The notes under the pieces were generated by a model that did not search any database, was not told the origin of the DNA, and worked only from the letters and a program-made list of their open reading frames with translations. This document shows positions 6,251 to 8,699 of a stretch of DNA of 8,699 nt, one piece after another; the first letter of the stretch is position 1, and each line of letters begins with the position of its first letter. Origin of the DNA: Rhodanobacteraceae bacterium (GTDB lineage Bacteria; Pseudomonadota; Gammaproteobacteria; Xanthomonadales; SZUA-5). Where the stretch lies: positions 1 through 8,699 of the forward strand of contig QIMA01000069.1 of NCBI GenBank assembly GCA_003233535.1, given 5' to 3'. The position numbers and the translations under genes are program-made.

Positions 6251-6808
6251 ATGGCTGATCCAAACGCCGCCCTGCAGACTCAACTGACCAATATCCAGGT
6301 CAAGACCGGCAAGTCGCTTGCGCAACTTCGGCAGATGGTTGAGCAAAGCGGTTTGAGCAAGCACGGCGAGAAGCGCAGCTTTCTGCAGGAGCAGTTGGGG
6401 ATTGGTTATGGTGATGCCAACACCGTCATCCACGTGCTCAAACAGGCTGTCGCCCCACCGCCAGCCAGCGACGATCCGCTGGACGCGATCTATGTCGGCG
6501 CTAAGGCGCACCTGCGCCCGCTGCACGAGCAACTCATGGCGCGTATCGAACAGTTTGGCGAATTCGAGCTGGCGCCGAAGAAAACCTACGTCAGTCTGCG
6601 CCGCAACAAGCAGTTCGCCATGCTAGGGCCGGCGACCAAGACGCAGGTGGAGTTGGGCATGAACGTCAAGGAGCTGCCGCACAGCGAGCGGCTGAAAGTG
6701 ATGCCGCCCAAGAGCATGTGTCAATACAGTCTGCGCTTGAGCAGCGCCGATCAGATTGACGACGAGCTGCTGGGCTGGATCAAGGCCGCGTTCGAAGCGG
6801 CCGGCTAG
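6251..6808 (+). CDS. DUF4287 and DUF5655 domain protein
   Basis: This 185-aa cytosolic protein has two domains of unknown function. Residues of about 7-55 match the DUF4287 pattern (TGKSLAQLRQMVEQSGLSKHGEK, then LGIGYGDANTVIH), a small helical domain. Residues of about 78-183 match DUF5655, with LHEQLMARIEQFGEFELAPKK, YVSLRRNKQFAML (113-125), ATKTQVELGMNVK and a final DELLGWIKAAFE helix. This second domain resembles the YdhG/YjbR-type fold by memory of the family. A PP-rich linker (68-76) separates them. AAGGAG (6237-6242), 8 nt before the ATG, gives a strong start. The gene follows the SRPBCC gene by 37 nt with no terminator between, so it is probably the third gene of the ArsR operon. Its role is unknown. 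Its stop codon overlaps that of the convergent transporter gene. Confidence 0.9.
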   Translation: MADPNAALQTQLTNIQVKTGKSLAQLRQMVEQSGLSKHGEKRSFLQEQLGIGYGDANTVIHVLKQAVAPPPASDDPLDAIYVGAKAHLRPLHEQLMARIEQFGEFELAPKKTYVSLRRNKQFAMLGPATKTQVELGMNVKELPHSERLKVMPPKSMCQYSLRLSSADQIDDELLGWIKAAFEAAG

Positions 6809-7998
6809 CCCAGAGCCGGACGCCTTTGGCGCACCATCATCATGCCCAGAACCAGCAGACTGGTCAGCAGCACGCCCATAATGCCTAGAGCAATCCACTG
6901 TAGTTGCACCCAACCGGGACCGGCAATGGCGACGCCTGCCATCACTGATGACACCGCCATAGAGGTGAACATCACCGTGTCGTGGAAGCCCTGGGCGAGT
7001 CCCCGTTCGGCGTCCGTATGCTGGGTGGTGAGCAGGGTGCTGCCGGCCGAGAACAAGAAGCTCCAGCCGATACCCAACAGGATCAGCGCAAACACGAAGT
7101 GATTTACTGAATCGCCGTGTAGAGCGATTGCGCTGCAGGCGACAATCGCCACCGCACCCATGACAATCACCGTCAGTGGCCCGAGACGCTGGATCAGCAA
7201 TCCGCAAAACAGCATCGGCAAATACATGCCCAGCATGTGCCACTGCAGCGTCCAGGTGGCATCCGAAAACGGGTAACCGCAGGCCTGCATCGCCAATGGC
7301 GTCGCCGTCATCAACAGGCTCATCGTCGCCCACGCGCTCGCCGAGGCAAGCACGGCCAGAACAAAACCTGGACGGCGCAGCAAGGGCATTAGCGAGACCT
7401 TCTCCCGCGGCTGGTCTTTGCTCACTACCGGTACTGGTGGAAAGCGCAGCATGCGGGTGACGATGAATACCAGCACCGCCAAAACGATCAACGTCAGGTA
7501 AGTGGCCAAGTAGGTCGTACCCAGCGCATTGACGGTGATCTTAGACAGCGCCGGACCAAAAAAGGCACCCAACAGCCCGCCCGCCAGCACCAAAGAGATC
7601 GCCTGCGCGCGGCGCTCAGGCGGGGAGATATCCACCGCCGCGAAGCGCAAGTACTGCCCGGACGCGTTGTAGCAACCGATGATCATCATGCCAAAGCAGA
7701 GCAGGGCAAAAGAACCCATCGACACCGCCCAGGCGGTCAGCATGGCGCCCACGATTGCTGCTAGGCAGCCCACCGCAAAGCCAAAAGCCCGACCGCGCCG
7801 CTGCATCAACAGTGAAAACGGCAGTGTAGAGAGCGCGCCGCCAAGCACGAAGCAGGTGACCGGCACCGTCGCCCAGCGCGGATCCGGCGCCAGCATCAGC
7901 CCCGCTAAGCCGTTGACGCTGACCAGCATCGCGTTGCCAGTGAGCAGCAGGCCCTGGCAGAGCACCAGCCAGTAGATGGAGCGCGGAAGCGAAGACAT
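6805..7998 (-). CDS. MFS transporter, 12 transmembrane helices
   Basis: This 397-aa inner-membrane secondary transporter shows about twelve hydrophobic segments (near 8-30, 43-64, 71-90, 95-115, 133-152, 162-182, 209-230, 247-268, 274-294, 298-320, 338-358 and 364-386). A hydrophilic central loop at 183-208 separates the two six-helix halves. The 2-3 loop LMQRRGRAFGF is a degenerate MFS motif A. The segment QYLRFAAVDISPPERRAQAISLVLAGGLLGAFFGP (115-149) is the most distinctive. It recalls a group of MFS proteins that includes proposed riboflavin transporters (RfnT-like), but I cannot assign a substrate with confidence, and no riboflavin gene or FMN riboswitch is visible. The ATG at 7996-7998 lacks a clear Shine-Dalgarno sequence. 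The gene converges on the DUF4287 gene with a 4-nt overlap (CTAG), so no terminator lies between them. Confidence 0.9.
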   Translation of the reverse strand: MSSLPRSIYWLVLCQGLLLTGNAMLVSVNGLAGLMLAPDPRWATVPVTCFVLGGALSTLPFSLLMQRRGRAFGFAVGCLAAIVGAMLTAWAVSMGSFALLCFGMMIIGCYNASGQYLRFAAVDISPPERRAQAISLVLAGGLLGAFFGPALSKITVNALGTTYLATYLTLIVLAVLVFIVTRMLRFPPVPVVSKDQPREKVSLMPLLRRPGFVLAVLASASAWATMSLLMTATPLAMQACGYPFSDATWTLQWHMLGMYLPMLFCGLLIQRLGPLTVIVMGAVAIVACSAIALHGDSVNHFVFALILLGIGWSFLFSAGSTLLTTQHTDAERGLAQGFHDTVMFTSMAVSSVMAGVAIAGPGWVQLQWIALGIMGVLLTSLLVLGMMMVRQRRPALG

Positions 7999-8405
7999 GG
8001 CCGGATGCAGGGCGGAGAGTGAGCGCGCAGCTTAGTCGTGTAGACGCTGGACTGCGAGCTGAGGCGCAAAGCGATCTGCCGCGAAAACTCACGCCAACCG
8101 TCCGCCGTTACAGCGTGCTCGCCTCGCCTGTGCTATCGATGTTGCCAGCTAGCCCGAAGAGATTCGGGAACTCAACGGTCCATTCAATTTCGCTGCGACA
8201 AGATAAGGAACAAGATTAGGCGAAATGAAGTCATCCAGTGGATTCTTCTAGCCGATCGCTGCACTGACTCGGACGCCCAGTACTCCGCGCCATGTTGCGC
8301 ATCCCATGTCCACTGTTGCGCAAACGACGCCGTTCGCGGTGGGATATCGTCTAGCTCTTTTTGAGTTAACCGGTTGTTGTGAACTGAACGGAGTAGTAAG
8401 CCTGA
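7999..8405. other. Gene-poor intergenic region between divergent genes
   Basis: This stretch of about 400 bp separates the MFS transporter and the YdjM-like gene and must carry their promoters. No reading frame in it has a ribosome-binding site or a recognisable protein. It holds a small perfect hairpin (8153-8168), a 9-bp direct repeat (TGTTGCGCA at 8293-8301 and 8314-8322, period 21 bp) and an 8-bp palindrome AACCGGTT (8368-8375) just upstream of the YdjM-like start. No clear sigma-70 promoter stands out. The part from about 8170 to 8260 is more AT-rich than its surroundings. Confidence 0.5.
8153..8168. repeat. Perfect 6-bp hairpin with GAGA loop
   Basis: CCCGAA, GAGA, TTCGGG forms a perfect stem with a GNRA-type tetraloop when read on the plus strand. 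No T-run follows on either strand, so it is not a standard terminator. It lies in the divergent intergenic region, about 155 bp upstream of the transporter start and 237 bp upstream of the YdjM-like start. It may be chance, a protein-binding site or part of an untranslated leader. Confidence 0.4.
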
Positions 8406-8699
8406 ATGGACTCACTGACCCAAATGATGCTGGGTGCTGCGGTCGCGGCGGCGGTTGTACCCGCCAACATGCGCCGACGCGCGTTGGTCTACGGTGCCGC
8501 TCTCGGCACTTTGCCAGATCTCGATGTGCTGGTGCGCTACGCCGACCCCGTGTCCAACATGACGCTGCACCGCAGCTACAGCCATTCGCTGCTGCTGCTG
8601 CCCTTCGTGGCAATTGCGCTATGGTGGTTGGCACGGCGTTATGACGCAGCGGTCGCCGCTGCTCCCAGACGCTGGCTAGCGGCTTTCCTGCTGGCATTG
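8406..8699 (+). CDS. YdjM/DUF457-type membrane-bound metal-dependent hydrolase (partial, 3' end outside the window)
   Basis: The first 98 residues are present and the frame stays open to the window end. The start MDSLTQMMLGAAVAAAVVP is the characteristic N-terminus of the YdjM-like inner-membrane family. It is followed by ALVYGAALGTLPDLDVLV, with the conserved acidic pair Asp38 and Asp40, and LHRSYSHSL with His55 and His60, the presumed metal ligands. Hydrophobic segments at about 7-20, 26-37 and 60-76, with another starting near 90, fit a multi-pass membrane protein. Full family members are usually about 200-350 aa, so well over half is missing. GGAG (8390-8393) lies 12 nt upstream of the ATG, a rather long spacing, but the conserved MDSLTQ start supports this codon. 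Family members are described as membrane-bound metal-dependent hydrolases, some under LexA control in E. coli. I see no SOS box here. Confidence 0.88.
   Translation, partial: MDSLTQMMLGAAVAAAVVPANMRRRALVYGAALGTLPDLDVLVRYADPVSNMTLHRSYSHSLLLLPFVAIALWWLARRYDAAVAAAPRRWLAAFLLAL

Noticed and set aside
6623..7333. Minus-strand open frame of 236 codons
   Set aside because: It overlaps the MFS transporter in another frame and the opposite strand of the DUF5655 domain. Its product has no recognisable domain, while the transporter frame shows helices and motifs.
8019..8219. 66-codon plus-strand open frame in the intergenic region
   Set aside because: It has a GTG start without a ribosome-binding site, no recognisable product, and overlaps the expected promoter region of the transporter.
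8225..8251. Eight-codon open frame (MKSSSGFF) as a leader peptide
   Set aside because: It has only a weak AGG upstream, no regulatory codon run, no attenuator hairpins after it, and lies 150 bp before the next gene.

Overview
The window is high-GC bacterial chromosomal DNA with densely packed genes. The mix of an Slt-type lytic transglycosylase, a secreted hydrolase with two C-terminal 'GxWF-x-x-ARSGxG' repeats, heptamer-based intergenic inverted repeats, and an ArsR/SRPBCC pair suggests a gammaproteobacterium close to the Xanthomonadaceae (Lysobacter-like). This is inferred from gene content and style, because no taxonomic marker gene is present.

Layout: positions 1-26 are one half of a palindromic intergenic repeat. 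Positions 45-1982 (minus) encode a periplasmic soluble lytic transglycosylase. Positions 2084-2220 hold a long imperfect inverted repeat built from TTTTAGG-like heptamers. Positions 2224-4353 (minus) encode a large secreted alpha/beta-hydrolase with a complete-looking Ser-Asp-His triad and two C-terminal repeats. A 145-bp divergent region leads to a small exported protein of unknown function (4499-4900, plus). A second copy of the palindromic repeat begins exactly at that gene's stop codon. It runs into a frameshifted gene remnant (about 4932-5214).

Next is a compact plus-strand unit: an ArsR-family repressor (5313-5696), an SRPBCC/AHSA1-like protein (5689-6213, overlapping by 8 nt) and a DUF4287+DUF5655 protein (6251-6808). 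It is preceded by a TTGACG -35 box and a perfect 8-4-8 palindrome that ends at the base before the ArsR ATG. This suggests autorepression of a leaderless transcript. A 12-helix MFS transporter (6805-7998, minus) converges on this unit, and the two stop codons overlap in the palindrome CTAG. About 400 bp without a recognisable gene follow. The window ends inside a YdjM/DUF457 membrane-bound metal-dependent hydrolase gene (8406 to beyond 8699, plus).

The functional modules are cell-wall turnover, secreted hydrolysis, a small autoregulated ArsR operon, and membrane transport. I see no phage, CRISPR, toxin-antitoxin or other defence system. The least explained items are the two repeat families, the frameshifted remnant and the promoter-operator of the ArsR operon.
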